A DNA stretch of 37,083 nucleotides from an uncultured Acholeplasmataceae bacterium. Lineage in GTDB: Bacteria > Bacillota_I > Bacilli_A > RF39 > UBA660. The DNA lies in contig CAJKWD010000005.1 in assembly GCA_905203475.1 (NCBI GenBank), forward strand, positions 1 through 37,083, written 5' to 3'. Within the stretch, counting starts at the first letter, position 1, and each line of letters starts with the position of its first letter. Of the stretch, positions 23,239-32,144 are shown one piece after another. Made by a program: the position numbers and the translations under genes. The notes beneath the pieces were generated by a model. That model was not told where the DNA came from, searched no databases, and was given only the letters and a program-made list of their open reading frames with translations.

Positions 23239-23948
23239 TATAAATAGTTCTCCTCAAATACAACATTCCTATACTTTTCAATGATATTTTCTATTTTTGG
23301 ATAAAGTTCTTTCTGATATACATTGAAACATCCTTCGATAATAGAATCATTCATAGAATCTTGTAAAATTGGCATTCCTAGTAAGCATTGTCCTTCATTC
23401 ATTTTAGGTACAAAACCATGCGCTAATATTTGATTCTTAATGGAATAATCATCTGTTTCATATAACAACGGGAATATCATTTCTAAATCATATTTTTGAA
23501 ATAATTGTTGAAATTGTTTCATCATTTTTCTCTGTTCAATGGCAAATAATTGACTTTCTCTAGCACCATCTACTACGCAATTGATATTCTTTTGCAAACA
23601 AATAATAATTCCCAAAACATACATCGACAAACGACATGATAGACAGTGAAATTGCGAAATCGTTATGTTACCAAATTCTTTTTGAATATACTCTATATCA
23701 TAATTATAAAATGAGCAAATAAATTCTCTAAATATCGCATCTATTTTTTTTATGCCAATAATTTTCACTTTATCAGAGCCGTATTTTTTCTGAATTTTTT
23801 TAGCTCCTATCAATACCTTTTTTATATTTAATTCATGACCATTATCAAATGTAACAAGATTTACTTTATACCCTTGATCTAACATCATTAAAGTTGATAA
23901 AAAGGAATCTTTTCCACCAGAAAAAAGTATTAAAGCTTCTTTCATCAT
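23238..23948 (-). CDS. PP-loop ATP pyrophosphatase-type protein
   Basis: The N-terminus has the PP-loop SGGKDS (10-15) on a Rossmann-like fold, followed by FHCLSCRLS with C102-x2-C105, a VDGARESQ block (126-133) and FVPKMNEGQCLLG with C188. PP-loop enzymes adenylate a substrate; those with CxxC plus a third cysteine are often sulfur-transfer or thiolation enzymes (inference). It is not a close match to QueC, MnmA, TtcA or TilS. SD AGGAGTG precedes ATG ATG. It starts 36 bases after rlmCD with no terminator between, and is followed by a translationally coupled TudS-like gene. Confidence 0.8.
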   Translation of the reverse strand: MMKEALILFSGGKDSFLSTLMMLDQGYKVNLVTFDNGHELNIKKVLIGAKKIQKKYGSDKVKIIGIKKIDAIFREFICSFYNYDIEYIQKEFGNITISQFHCLSCRLSMYVLGIIICLQKNINCVVDGARESQLFAIEQRKMMKQFQQLFQKYDLEMIFPLLYETDDYSIKNQILAHGFVPKMNEGQCLLGMPILQDSMNDSIIEGCFNVYQKELYPKIENIIEKYRNVVFEENYL

Positions 23949-23984
23949 GTTATCACTCCTATTACTTTTAGAATTCCATATATT

Positions 23985-25205
23985 TTATATTAGTTTTAAT
24001 AAGCATACACTTTCAATATGATCTGTATTAGGAAACATATCGACAAATGTGATTATTTCAAACTGATATTTAGGTTCTAAATCCTTGATATCACGAGCTA
24101 GTGTAACTGGGTTACAAGAAACATAAATGATGCGTTGTGGTTGTAGTTTTAAAAGATATTCCTTAGTCTTTTGATCTAACCCACTACGTGGTGGATCAAC
24201 AATCACTTTATTAGCCTGTAAATGGAATTTTTCTAAGATTGTTTTGGTATCTCCCACATAGAATTCTATATTCTTAGTACGATTGATTTCTTGATTCTTT
24301 TTCGCACTCACGATGGCTTCTTTTACAATTTCTACGCCATACACATACTTGACAAAGGGAGCAATGTAAAGTCCAATTGTTCCAGCACCACAATAAAGAT
24401 CTAAGACAATATCATCCTTACTAGGTTCCAACTTTTCTCTTACTTCATCATATAGTTTTTTTGTCATCTTTGTATTAACTTGAAAGAAAGACTCAGGTCT
24501 TACTAAATAATTCCTATCCCCTATTTTTTCTAATATTTCGTCATTCCCATAAATACATGTATGATCCACATAAATCGATGTTACCAAATCTTTTATCCTG
24601 TGGATAATTTCTTCTTGATTTAAGTTTTCCTGTGGATAAAAAACAATTTGTGTTTCCAATCCATCTTGAAATGTACGAATCATTACTTTTTCCACAGCAT
24701 TTAAAAAGTTTACTCCTTTTAATACTGTTAATAACTCATTGATTTTTGGATGTAACAATAAACATTGATTAATTTCCACAAAGTTATGGCTTTCTTTTTG
24801 ATAAAACCCTAATTTCCCACATTTCACATGAAATACAACTTTATTACGATAATAAAACGCATCGCTGGCAATGATATCGGTATCTTCTATTTCAATACCA
24901 GCAAATTTCTTTAATATTTGAATTCCCTTGTTCTTTTTGTATTCTAATTGTTTTACATAATTTAAATGCATTAAATTACAACCACCACAAGTATCATAAT
25001 ACAAACAATTTGGTATTACACGATCAGGACTTGTTACAAGCTGCTCTACCACTTTTGCTTCGTAAAATTTCTTTTTTTCTTTGGTAATGAAAACACGTAC
25101 CACTTCTTGTGGTAGAGCATTTTCAACAAATACAATTTTCCCATCAATATAGCCAATTCCTCTACCTTGATCATCTAATCTTACAATTTCTACTTGAAAT
25201 TCCAT
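23985..25205 (-). CDS. rlmCD: 23S rRNA (uracil-5-)-methyltransferase, RlmCD/RumA family
   Basis: It makes 5-methyluridine in 23S rRNA with SAM. The 406 residues contain an N-terminal TRAM domain (1-55), the [4Fe-4S] cysteines C67, C73, C76 and C148, motif I DLYCGAGTIGLY, VDPPRSGL, and the catalytic SCNPVTLARD. Start ATG 25205 follows SD GAGGGA (25216..25211); the frame's ATG two codons earlier overlaps the SD region. Its compact promoter TGA-TACAAT puts +1 on the first SD base. It is probably the first gene of the PP-loop/TudS transcript. Confidence 0.93.
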   Translation of the reverse strand: MEFQVEIVRLDDQGRGIGYIDGKIVFVENALPQEVVRVFITKEKKKFYEAKVVEQLVTSPDRVIPNCLYYDTCGGCNLMHLNYVKQLEYKKNKGIQILKKFAGIEIEDTDIIASDAFYYRNKVVFHVKCGKLGFYQKESHNFVEINQCLLLHPKINELLTVLKGVNFLNAVEKVMIRTFQDGLETQIVFYPQENLNQEEIIHRIKDLVTSIYVDHTCIYGNDEILEKIGDRNYLVRPESFFQVNTKMTKKLYDEVREKLEPSKDDIVLDLYCGAGTIGLYIAPFVKYVYGVEIVKEAIVSAKKNQEINRTKNIEFYVGDTKTILEKFHLQANKVIVDPPRSGLDQKTKEYLLKLQPQRIIYVSCNPVTLARDIKDLEPKYQFEIITFVDMFPNTDHIESVCLLKLI

Positions 25206-25222
25206 ATACATCCCTCGTATTC

Positions 25223-25231
25223 ATTGTATCA
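25223..25231 (-). promoter_or_regulatory. rlmCD promoter
   Basis: TGA-TACAAT (25231..25223). The predicted +1, 25216, is the first G of SD GAGGGA. The leader is 11 nt. Confidence 0.62.
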
Positions 25232-25259
25232 TGTATTCTCTTCTTTTTTTGAAATTTCC

Positions 25260-25288
25260 AAATATTTTCTTTATTTTTGTTCACAATA
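25260..25288 (+). promoter_or_regulatory. Candidate forespore (sigma-G-like) promoter of gerAA
   Basis: AAATA (25260-25264), 17 bases, CACAATA (25282-25288) loosely fits the sigma-G consensus (-35 ending in ATA, -10 CATACTA). gerA-type operons are known sigma-G targets. The match is weak. Confidence 0.25.
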
Positions 25289-25303
25289 AAATAGAGGGAT
25301 AAT

Positions 25304-26773
25304 ATGAAAAAGATAGAAACAAGTATTGATAAAGTATTTACTACAATTCAAAAAATGAATGGGAAAAGTAGTGACATTAAAACTAGAAAGATTGTACAAG
25401 ATCAATGTCAGATTGGTATTTTATTTTTACAGAGTGTCAGTAGTGATGATAAGATAAGTGATATTTTAATTCACAGTATTATGGAAATTATGGAAGATAG
25501 TTCAGCAAGTGGAAAACAGGTCTTTCAAGAATTATATAATCATTTATATAACGGAACGATTAAAGAAATCACAACTTATCAAGATCTTTTTTATCACTTA
25601 GTAAATGGCTTCACCGCTATCTTAGTAGAAGGTGAAAATAAAGCAATTGTCGTTGAGACAAAAAGTACTCTAGATCGTGGTATTCAAGAATCAAATACCG
25701 AAACTTCTTTACGAGGTCCTAAAGATAGTTTTACAGAAAATATTGTCGTCAATCAAGGACTCATTCGTAAACGTATTAAAGATCCAAATTTATATTTTGA
25801 AGAACTATTTGTAGGGCGTAGAACAAAGACTAAAATTAATTTAGCCTATTTAAGTGATGTTGCTGATCAAGAAAGAGTTAACAAATTAAAAAAGAGATTA
25901 CAGGAAATTGATATCGATGGAATTTTAGATAGTGGAAATTTAAGAAGTTTTTTAAATCCTCAGAAATCAGTATTTCCTAAAATTATGAGTACAGAAAGAC
26001 CTGATTTTGTCTGTGGTTATTTACTGGAAGGGAAAATTGCGATTATGGTAGAAAATACTCCTTTTGTTCTTATTTTCCCTACTTTATTTATTGATTTTCT
26101 TCATACGCCAGGTGATTACTATCAAAAATCATATAACGTCAATTTCTCCCGTTTCTTAAGAATGTTTGGTTTTTTCATTACACTTCTTGTTCCTGCTGCT
26201 TATATTGCCATTATGACATATAATCCCGAGATGATACCAGATAAATTATTTATTAGTGTTGCAGTACAAAGAGAAGGTGTTCCTTTTCCTACCGCGATTG
26301 AAATATTAATGCTTGGTATTACTTTTGAACTATTGCGGGAATGTGATCTTAGAATGCCATCTAAAATGGGAACAGCAATTAGTGTTGTCGGAGGATTAGT
26401 CCTTGGTGATGCGGCAGTGAATGCTGGAATTGTCAGTCCTTTCGCAGTCATTATTGTCGCTATAACCTCTATTGCTGGTCTTTTATTTTCTGATATCGAT
26501 ATGGTAAATGCTCTTCGTTGGTGGCGTCTAATCTTCATTTTCTTTGCATCTATTTGTGGTATGATTGGCGTCGTTATCGCAAGCATTTTATTAATTACTC
26601 ATCTATCTACTTTAGAAACATTTGGCATACCTTATTTAACACCTTTTGCTCCTTTTTATTTGAAAGAACAGAGTGATGCTTTATTCTTAAAAATAAAATC
26701 CAAAATAAAAGATAGACCACGTTACTTATCTTCTAAAAATAAAAGAAGATTAAATTGGGAGGTGAAAAAATGA
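25304..26773 (+). CDS. gerAA: Spore germination receptor subunit A (GerAA/GerKA family)
   Basis: The A subunit of a nutrient germinant receptor in the spore inner membrane. The 489 residues have a soluble N-terminal part (1-285) with the hallmark TSLRGPKDSFTENIVVNQGL and GRRTKTKI. A membrane part of about five to six helices follows (about 290-450), with PFPTAIEILMLGITFELLRE and a short basic tail. SD GAGGGAT precedes ATG 25304. It overlaps gerAC by 4 bases. The operon order A-C-B is that of gerK-type rather than the B. subtilis gerA operon. Confidence 0.95.
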   Translation: MKKIETSIDKVFTTIQKMNGKSSDIKTRKIVQDQCQIGILFLQSVSSDDKISDILIHSIMEIMEDSSASGKQVFQELYNHLYNGTIKEITTYQDLFYHLVNGFTAILVEGENKAIVVETKSTLDRGIQESNTETSLRGPKDSFTENIVVNQGLIRKRIKDPNLYFEELFVGRRTKTKINLAYLSDVADQERVNKLKKRLQEIDIDGILDSGNLRSFLNPQKSVFPKIMSTERPDFVCGYLLEGKIAIMVENTPFVLIFPTLFIDFLHTPGDYYQKSYNVNFSRFLRMFGFFITLLVPAAYIAIMTYNPEMIPDKLFISVAVQREGVPFPTAIEILMLGITFELLRECDLRMPSKMGTAISVVGGLVLGDAAVNAGIVSPFAVIIVAITSIAGLLFSDIDMVNALRWWRLIFIFFASICGMIGVVIASILLITHLSTLETFGIPYLTPFAPFYLKEQSDALFLKIKSKIKDRPRYLSSKNKRRLNWEVKK

Positions 26774-27978
26774 AAAAGAGATTATTTTTCTTCCTCTTTT
26801 TTAGCTTATTTGCCCTATTACTAACAGGATGTTATAACTATCATGAATTAGAAAATTTAGCAATTGTAACAGGTCTTAGTATTGATAAAAAGGATAATCA
26901 ATATGTGATTGGCGTATTAGTTGCCAATTCTAAAAAACAGGAAGCAAGTAGCAAAGAAGGACAGAGTCAAACCATCGTCTATGAAGGAAAAGGTAATTCA
27001 GTCATGGAAGCTTTCTACAATATCGATTTAGAAAGTCCTAAACAATTATACATAGGTCATTTAGCTGTTGTTGTAATTGATGAAAATATTGCGAAAAACG
27101 AAATCGAAAAAATATCTGATATATTAATTCGTAGTCCTGAGAGTAGAAAGAATTTCTATGTTGTTATTGCTAGAGATACAAAAGCAGAAGATGTATTAAA
27201 AATTACTTCCCCATTAGAATCATACCCGTCACAAAGTGTTTCTATGAATTTAAAAAACACATCTACTTATCAGGGGATTTCTACTGATTTAACTTATAGC
27301 GAGTTTATCGCATCGATGTTAACACCAGGGATTAATCCAACCCTTCCTACCATCAAAATAGCTGGTAGTGTTAAAGATGGAGAAAAACAACAAAATTTAG
27401 AAAGTACAGACCCAAAAACAAAATTACAATTAGGCACACTTGCAATCTTTCGCAATACTAGTTTATTAGGCTATGTTAACGAAAATGAAAGTCGTATGAT
27501 TAACATTTTAAATCGCAGAACAGCTTATTCCTTAGAAAGTGTCAAATATGAAGACAATAATATTGTCTTCCATTTATCAAATTTCAATATTAAAAGAAAA
27601 GCAACCCTAAAAGAAAATAAGCCAATTATGAATATTTCTTTTCAAGCTACTGCTGCGATTAATGAAATCAATGCGAATGTAAATTTAAGTGATCCAAATA
27701 CAATTAAAGAGATTAATCAATTATTAGAAAAAAGAATCAAACAACAAATTCTTCATACAATTCATGTGACACAAAATGAATTTAAAAGTGATATCTTTGG
27801 ATTTGGAAATCTCTTTTACCAAAAATATCCAAAGTATTATTCTAAAATGGAATTAAAGTGGGATGAAGAAGAATATTCAAAAGTAAAAATGAATGTAAAA
27901 GTCGATATAGATTTAGAGACAAAAGGTTCTCTAGAACAGACAATTAGGAGGAAAATGTATGGAAAAACAACTGAGTAA
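26770..27978 (+). CDS. gerAC: Spore germination lipoprotein, GerAC/GerKC family
   Basis: The lipoprotein subunit of the receptor. A signal peptide ends in the lipobox LLLTGC, with Cys at about residue 20, followed by the typical YNYHELENLAIVTGLSID start and a C-terminal domain rich in SYN-like repeats of beta strands. SD GGGAGGTG fixes ATG 26770; the frame opens five codons earlier at a TTG within the SD. The start overlaps the gerAA stop (ATGA), and the 3' end overlaps gerAB by 20 bases. Confidence 0.94.
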   Translation: MKKRLFFFLFFSLFALLLTGCYNYHELENLAIVTGLSIDKKDNQYVIGVLVANSKKQEASSKEGQSQTIVYEGKGNSVMEAFYNIDLESPKQLYIGHLAVVVIDENIAKNEIEKISDILIRSPESRKNFYVVIARDTKAEDVLKITSPLESYPSQSVSMNLKNTSTYQGISTDLTYSEFIASMLTPGINPTLPTIKIAGSVKDGEKQQNLESTDPKTKLQLGTLAIFRNTSLLGYVNENESRMINILNRRTAYSLESVKYEDNNIVFHLSNFNIKRKATLKENKPIMNISFQATAAINEINANVNLSDPNTIKEINQLLEKRIKQQILHTIHVTQNEFKSDIFGFGNLFYQKYPKYYSKMELKWDEEEYSKVKMNVKVDIDLETKGSLEQTIRRKMYGKTTE

Positions 27979-29083
27979 AGAGCAAGTATCGATTATATCT
28001 TATTTTCTAATTCGTTCTTGTTTTATGGGACTTGCTATGGAAATGTTAGTTCAAATTGCAAAACAGGATAGTATTTTTGGTCTTTTCTTTGGTGCCTTAC
28101 TGGGAATCATTCCTTTTTTACTTTATCAATATCTAATGAATTATAATCCCGATTTTAGTATCATTGAATTAAATATACATGCCTTTGGAAAGAAAATAGG
28201 AAAAATAATTAATATACTACTTATCGCTTTTGTCTTTCTTTTAGGAACTGTTGTTTTTTGGAATTTAATTATTTTTATTTCCTCCCAATATTTATATCAA
28301 ACGCCTACTTTATTTATTGCAATTCTGTTTATCATTCCAATCTTCTATTTACTAATTAGAAGATTAAAAGGGATTGCTAGAGTTTCCATGATTTTAGTTA
28401 TCTTTTCTCTAATTCTATATTTTATCAGTATTTTTGGACTAATGGGACAAGTTCACTGGTATAATTTTAGACCATTGTTTACAACTCCGGTTTCAAGTAT
28501 TTTAAACTCTAGTTTTCACTATTTTGCTTATTGTACATTGATTTTGTTTCTAATTACGATTATACCAAAAAATCAAATAGCAGAACGCAATAAGAAGAAT
28601 TGGAAAACATCTTGGAAGATTGGCTATTTTCTCATTCACTTATTTACTTTTTCTGCTCTATTTTTTACAATTGCAGTCTTTGGTATTAAAATGACATTAA
28701 TTTATCAATATCCTGAATTTCATATATTAAAACGAGTTAGTATTGTCGGAGTCCTAGAACGAATTGAAAGTACATTAGCCTTCCGTTGGATTTTTGATTT
28801 CTTTATTTCTATTACCTTCTGCCTTTATTTTGTAACAGAGGGAATTAAAAGAACATTTCAAATTCAAAAAGATAAAATATTTATGATAATCCAAGTACTT
28901 GTATGTATCGCAATCACTTATCTAAGTACTATTATTTTTCCAAATAATACGGAAGGTTTTTACTTTCTAACTAACTATTTCCCATTACTTCTAGTTCTCT
29001 TCTTTCTAGTCATACCGACGATTACTTACTTACGATTAATCTCGATGAAAAAAAAGCAACAAAAAACGTTTTCTAATAAATAG
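27959..29083 (+). CDS. gerAB: Spore germination receptor subunit B (GerAB/GerKB family)
   Basis: An APC-superfamily membrane protein thought to hold the germinant-binding pocket. The 374 residues are about ten hydrophobic helices, with the family motif ERIES (in VLERIESTLAFRW) before helix 8 and a basic C-terminus. SD AGGAGGAAAATGT precedes ATG 27959, inside the end of gerAC. It is the last gene of the operon, ending in a strong bidirectional terminator. Confidence 0.94.
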   Translation: MEKQLSKEQVSIISYFLIRSCFMGLAMEMLVQIAKQDSIFGLFFGALLGIIPFLLYQYLMNYNPDFSIIELNIHAFGKKIGKIINILLIAFVFLLGTVVFWNLIIFISSQYLYQTPTLFIAILFIIPIFYLLIRRLKGIARVSMILVIFSLILYFISIFGLMGQVHWYNFRPLFTTPVSSILNSSFHYFAYCTLILFLITIIPKNQIAERNKKNWKTSWKIGYFLIHLFTFSALFFTIAVFGIKMTLIYQYPEFHILKRVSIVGVLERIESTLAFRWIFDFFISITFCLYFVTEGIKRTFQIQKDKIFMIIQVLVCIAITYLSTIIFPNNTEGFYFLTNYFPLLLVLFFLVIPTITYLRLISMKKKQQKTFSNK

Positions 29084-29097
29084 GAAACGTTTTTTTA
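29061..29097. terminator. Bidirectional terminator (gerAB / 29095 gene)
   Basis: AAAAAACGTTT (29061-29071) pairs with AAACGTTTTTT (29085-29095). The gerAB stop (29081-29083) lies in the loop, and the minus-strand gene's TAA lies at the right foot. Confidence 0.9.
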
Positions 29098-29874
29098 TTT
29101 TAAATAGTTTGCTAAAAAGAAAATCGCTGCAGTGGTAAGAGCAACCATCACTAAGAATAAAATGGCTTTTAAAAACAAATTTCCTTTTTTCTTAGGTTCT
29201 TCTAGTTCATCACTTAACTCATTAAAATCTTCATCGCTAAAATTCAAACTAGAGGTAAAGAAGGAATTATCTAAAGTTCTTTCTTCTTCAAAGTCATCAT
29301 CATCTTCTTCATTGAATGACTCCTTTTCTGATGCTAACAAATCTTGAATCGTTTTTGCTTCATCACTATCTCCATCTTCACGTAAACTATCTAACATAGA
29401 TAAACTTAATGTCGTATCCCCAACTTGTTTTAATTCTTTTTCATTAATTTCTGGTTCTTGATTTTGAATTTTAATATTTTTTAAAATATCATATCCAGTA
29501 TCTTGTAAAGAACGATAACGATCATCACTATCTTCTTCTCTTTCACCTTTTGCTTTATTTAAAATATCTCTAATATCATAATTTTTTTCATCCATATCTT
29601 TGAACGTTGCGATTTCTCCCGTTTCGTCCAAATCTTGTTGTTTCTCTATGGTTGGGTGTTGATGTACTCTTTTCTTTGGTTCTTCTTCTCTCATTAATAA
29701 TTCTTTAATTTTATTAATATCTACAGAACTTGTATTATCGATTCTAGCTACACCTTCTACACTAGAATATTCTAGAGGTGCTTCTACTCTGGCATATAAA
29801 TGTTCATTTCGTTTCGTACGCATACCAGTTGGTTCTACTTCTTGATTACGATATCGATCCATACGACTTGCCAT
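29095..29874 (-). CDS. Hypothetical acidic protein with C-terminal membrane anchor
   Basis: Not recognised. The 259 residues are mostly polar and disordered-looking. A basic N-terminus (MASRMDRYRNQEVEPTGMRTKRNE) is followed by Asp/Glu-rich stretches (NEEDDDDFEEE). One transmembrane helix lies at the very end (about 230-258, after the basic KKKGN), the layout of a tail-anchored protein with its bulk in the cytosol. ATG 29874 is chosen because GAGGTGAT precedes it; the frame to 29901 is not translated. It is divergent from a ferredoxin gene. Possible roles in division or envelope assembly are speculation. Confidence 0.72.
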   Translation of the reverse strand: MASRMDRYRNQEVEPTGMRTKRNEHLYARVEAPLEYSSVEGVARIDNTSSVDINKIKELLMREEEPKKRVHQHPTIEKQQDLDETGEIATFKDMDEKNYDIRDILNKAKGEREEDSDDRYRSLQDTGYDILKNIKIQNQEPEINEKELKQVGDTTLSLSMLDSLREDGDSDEAKTIQDLLASEKESFNEEDDDDFEEERTLDNSFFTSSLNFSDEDFNELSDELEEPKKKGNLFLKAILFLVMVALTTAAIFFLANYLK

Positions 29875-29893
29875 ATCTATATCACCTCGTATT

Positions 29894-29899
29894 ATTATC
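29894..29899 (-). promoter_or_regulatory. -10 box of the 29095 gene
   Basis: GATAAT (29899..29894) is followed after six bases by the SD AGGTGAT (29887..29881). Confidence 0.45.
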
Positions 29900-29933
29900 A
29901 TAACATAATTCGACCTTTTTTGAAACCATTTCC

Positions 29934-29962
29934 TTGTATTTTTCCCGGTATTTTTGTATAAT
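29934..29962 (+). promoter_or_regulatory. Ferredoxin promoter
   Basis: TTGTAT (29934-29939), 17 bases, TATAAT (29957-29962). The predicted +1, 29969, falls on the SD GGGTGAT (29968-29974), so the leader is about 9 nt. Confidence 0.7.
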
Positions 29963-29977
29963 GAACTGGGTGATAAA

Positions 29978-30172
29978 ATGGAAAAGGTAAAAGTAAATCA
30001 AAATATATGTATTGGTTGTGGAGCTTGTTTTGGTAGTTACCCAGATTGTTTTGAAATGGATGATAATGGACTTGCGAAAGAAAAAGAGAATTTAAATGAA
30101 GAGCAATTAGAAGAAGCAAAAGAAGCCATTGACCTTTGCCCAGTTGGAGCAATTCAAGAAGAAAACGAATAA
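29978..30172 (+). CDS. fdx: Single-cluster [4Fe-4S] ferredoxin
   Basis: A small cytosolic electron carrier. The 64 residues have C11-x2-C14-x2-C17 and the distant C54-P for one [4Fe-4S] cluster; C24 is extra and could form a disulfide, as in other mono-cluster ferredoxins. It resembles the B. subtilis Fer type. SD GGGTGAT sets the start at ATG 29978; the frame opens eight codons earlier without an SD and upstream of the predicted +1. It is monocistronic. Possible partners in this window (NrdG, TudS-like, RlmCD) are only suggestions. Confidence 0.92.
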   Translation: MEKVKVNQNICIGCGACFGSYPDCFEMDDNGLAKEKENLNEEQLEEAKEAIDLCPVGAIQEENE

Positions 30173-30228
30173 AACATTCATTTTTAAACACAATTGATTA
30201 TAACTTAAAACAAGAAATATAGCTTATG

Positions 30229-30260
30229 AAAAAAGATGATCCATATAGATCATCTTTTTT
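30229..30260. terminator. Bidirectional terminator (ferredoxin / rluB)
   Basis: AAAAAAGATGATC-CATATA-GATCATCTTTTTT is a perfect 13-bp stem. It overlaps the rluB stop (30252..30250) and follows the ferredoxin by 56 bases. Confidence 0.93.
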
Positions 30261-30981
30261 GTTTATGACTTACCATTGCATATAATTTCTTAACTTCTTT
30301 AATAGATAAATAACGATATTCTCCAGAATGTAGCCCCTTTAAATCTAAAAATGCGAAACGTTCTCTTTTTAATTTTAATACTTCATGGCCAACATGTTCA
30401 AACATTTTTTTCACTTGGTGATTTCTTCCTTCGTGAATCGTAATTTCAACAATACTGGTACTAGCTTTTTTATCAATCTTTCTAACTTTTACTTTTGCAC
30501 GAGATGTTTTTCTACCATCTATCACTACTCCATTTTTTAGTTTGTTAATTTCTGTCGCAGATAAAATTCCTCTTACTTTGGCTACATATACCTTTTCAAT
30601 TTCTGCTTTTGGATGCATTAATAAATTAGCTAGTTCTCCATCGTTTGTCAGTAACAATAAACCTGTTGTATCATAGTCTAATCTACCAACAGGATAGATA
30701 CGAGTATCTGTATCAATATAATCTAATACAGTTGTTCTCCCTTTATCATCATGTACTGAAGTAATTACTTCTCTTGGTTTATAAAATAGAATATATTCTT
30801 TTTTTTCTTCTTTTCTAATGACTGTCCCATTAATTTCTATGACATCTGTACTATCTACTTTTGTACCCAATTCAACAACAATTTTACCATTGACTGTTAC
30901 ATGGCCTTTTTTTATTTCTTCCTCTGCTTTTCTTCTACTACAATAACCAGCATTAGCTATCACTTTTTGTAATCTTTCCAT
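30250..30981 (-). CDS. rluB: 23S rRNA pseudouridine synthase B family
   Basis: It makes pseudouridine in 23S rRNA near the peptidyl transferase centre. The 243 residues have an N-terminal S4 domain (MERLQKVIANAGYCSRRKAEEEI), the catalytic GRLDYDTTG and the EGRNHQVKKM motif. ATG 30981 is set by SD GGTGATGAG; the longer frame to 31035 begins right at the spmB stop. The dacB-spmA-spmB-rluB order matches B. subtilis. The 54-base gap before it may hold its own promoter. Confidence 0.94.
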   Translation of the reverse strand: MERLQKVIANAGYCSRRKAEEEIKKGHVTVNGKIVVELGTKVDSTDVIEINGTVIRKEEKKEYILFYKPREVITSVHDDKGRTTVLDYIDTDTRIYPVGRLDYDTTGLLLLTNDGELANLLMHPKAEIEKVYVAKVRGILSATEINKLKNGVVIDGRKTSRAKVKVRKIDKKASTSIVEITIHEGRNHQVKKMFEHVGHEVLKLKRERFAFLDLKGLHSGEYRYLSIKEVKKLYAMVSHKQKR

Positions 30982-31035
30982 CTCATCACCACATTCACTA
31001 AACACGATAATAACATAAATTATATAAATTGACAA

Positions 31036-31560
31036 CTAATGAAATAAAATACCAACGAGAAATAAACTTGCTAGAATACCTGCCAAATCAGCAAATAACC
31101 CAGCCCATAACGCATAGCGTATTTTTTTTATACCAACTACACCAAAATAAAGAGTAATCACATAAAATGTAGTATCTGTTGAGCCTTGAATAATAGAAGC
31201 TAATCGGCCTAAAAAACTATCTGGTCCATAACTTTCAAAAATTTGACTTAACATTGCTAAACTAGCAGTTCCACTAATTGGTCTCATAATAGCCATAGGA
31301 AATACTTCTAATGGGAAATGTAACATTTCAAAGATTGGTTTTAATAATTGAAATAAGAATTCAATCGCACCACTTTTCATAAATACATTTACTCCTACAA
31401 TCATGGCAAGTAATGACGGAAACATCGTTAATGCCATATCAAATGATTCTTTTGCTCCATCGATAAATGTATCATAGACATCTACTTTTTTTAATACACC
31501 ATAGAGGATGACACCAAAGACAAAAACAGGAATAATTAAATTAGAAATAAGTTGTATCAT
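31036..31560 (-). CDS. spmB: Spore maturation protein B
   Basis: A membrane protein needed, with SpmA, for full dehydration of the spore core. The 174 residues have the Gate-domain layout: N-terminal helix, MFPSLLAMIVGVNVF, the conserved MRPISGTASL motif and STDTTFYVITLYFGVVGIKK. SD AGGAGG within the end of spmA precedes ATG 31560, and the genes overlap by 4 bases. Confidence 0.95.
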   Translation of the reverse strand: MIQLISNLIIPVFVFGVILYGVLKKVDVYDTFIDGAKESFDMALTMFPSLLAMIVGVNVFMKSGAIEFLFQLLKPIFEMLHFPLEVFPMAIMRPISGTASLAMLSQIFESYGPDSFLGRLASIIQGSTDTTFYVITLYFGVVGIKKIRYALWAGLFADLAGILASLFLVGILFH

Positions 31561-32144
31561 GAACGCCTCCTATGTCGGGTTGCTAAAAAACGATCCATAC
31601 ACATACCAGCTACAGTAGAACATGTAGTAGCAAGAATACATCCTAGTACAATTTCTGTTGGATTTTTACTATCATACATCATTCTTAATGAAATAATAGT
31701 CGTTGGTATTAATGTCAGACCACTTGTATTTAATACTAAAAAAGTAATCATACTTCGACTTGCCGTATCTTTTTTAGGGTTAATTTCTTGTAGTTTTTGC
31801 ATTGCTTTTAACCCAAAAGGAGTGGCAGCATTTCCTAAACCAAAAAAATTAGCAATTACATTAGAAGTAATCAAACTAAGAGAGGCATGCCCTTTCGGTA
31901 TTTCTGGAAATAATTTACCTAATACCGGACTAATCATTCGTGACATTTTATTTAATAAACCTGATATAGAAGCAATCTTCGTAATTCCTAACCACAAAGC
32001 CATGACTGGAAATAGTTTCAATATCATGTCTAAAGACTCTTTCGCACTACTGAGTAATACTTCATTTAAACCCTCTAACTTACCTGTTATAACACTAACA
32101 ATAATACCTATGATAAAAAAAAGAGCCCATATTTTATTTACCAT
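31557..32144 (-). CDS. spmA: Spore maturation protein A
   Basis: The partner of SpmB. The 195 residues show a membrane Gate-domain protein with LFPVMALWLGI, SNVIANFFGLGNAATPFGLKA and a basic C-terminus (RHRRRS). It overlaps dacB by 7 bases at its start and spmB by 4 at its end, so dacB-spmA-spmB is one translationally coupled operon. Confidence 0.95.
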   Translation of the reverse strand: MVNKIWALFFIIGIIVSVITGKLEGLNEVLLSSAKESLDMILKLFPVMALWLGITKIASISGLLNKMSRMISPVLGKLFPEIPKGHASLSLITSNVIANFFGLGNAATPFGLKAMQKLQEINPKKDTASRSMITFLVLNTSGLTLIPTTIISLRMMYDSKNPTEIVLGCILATTCSTVAGMCMDRFLATRHRRRS

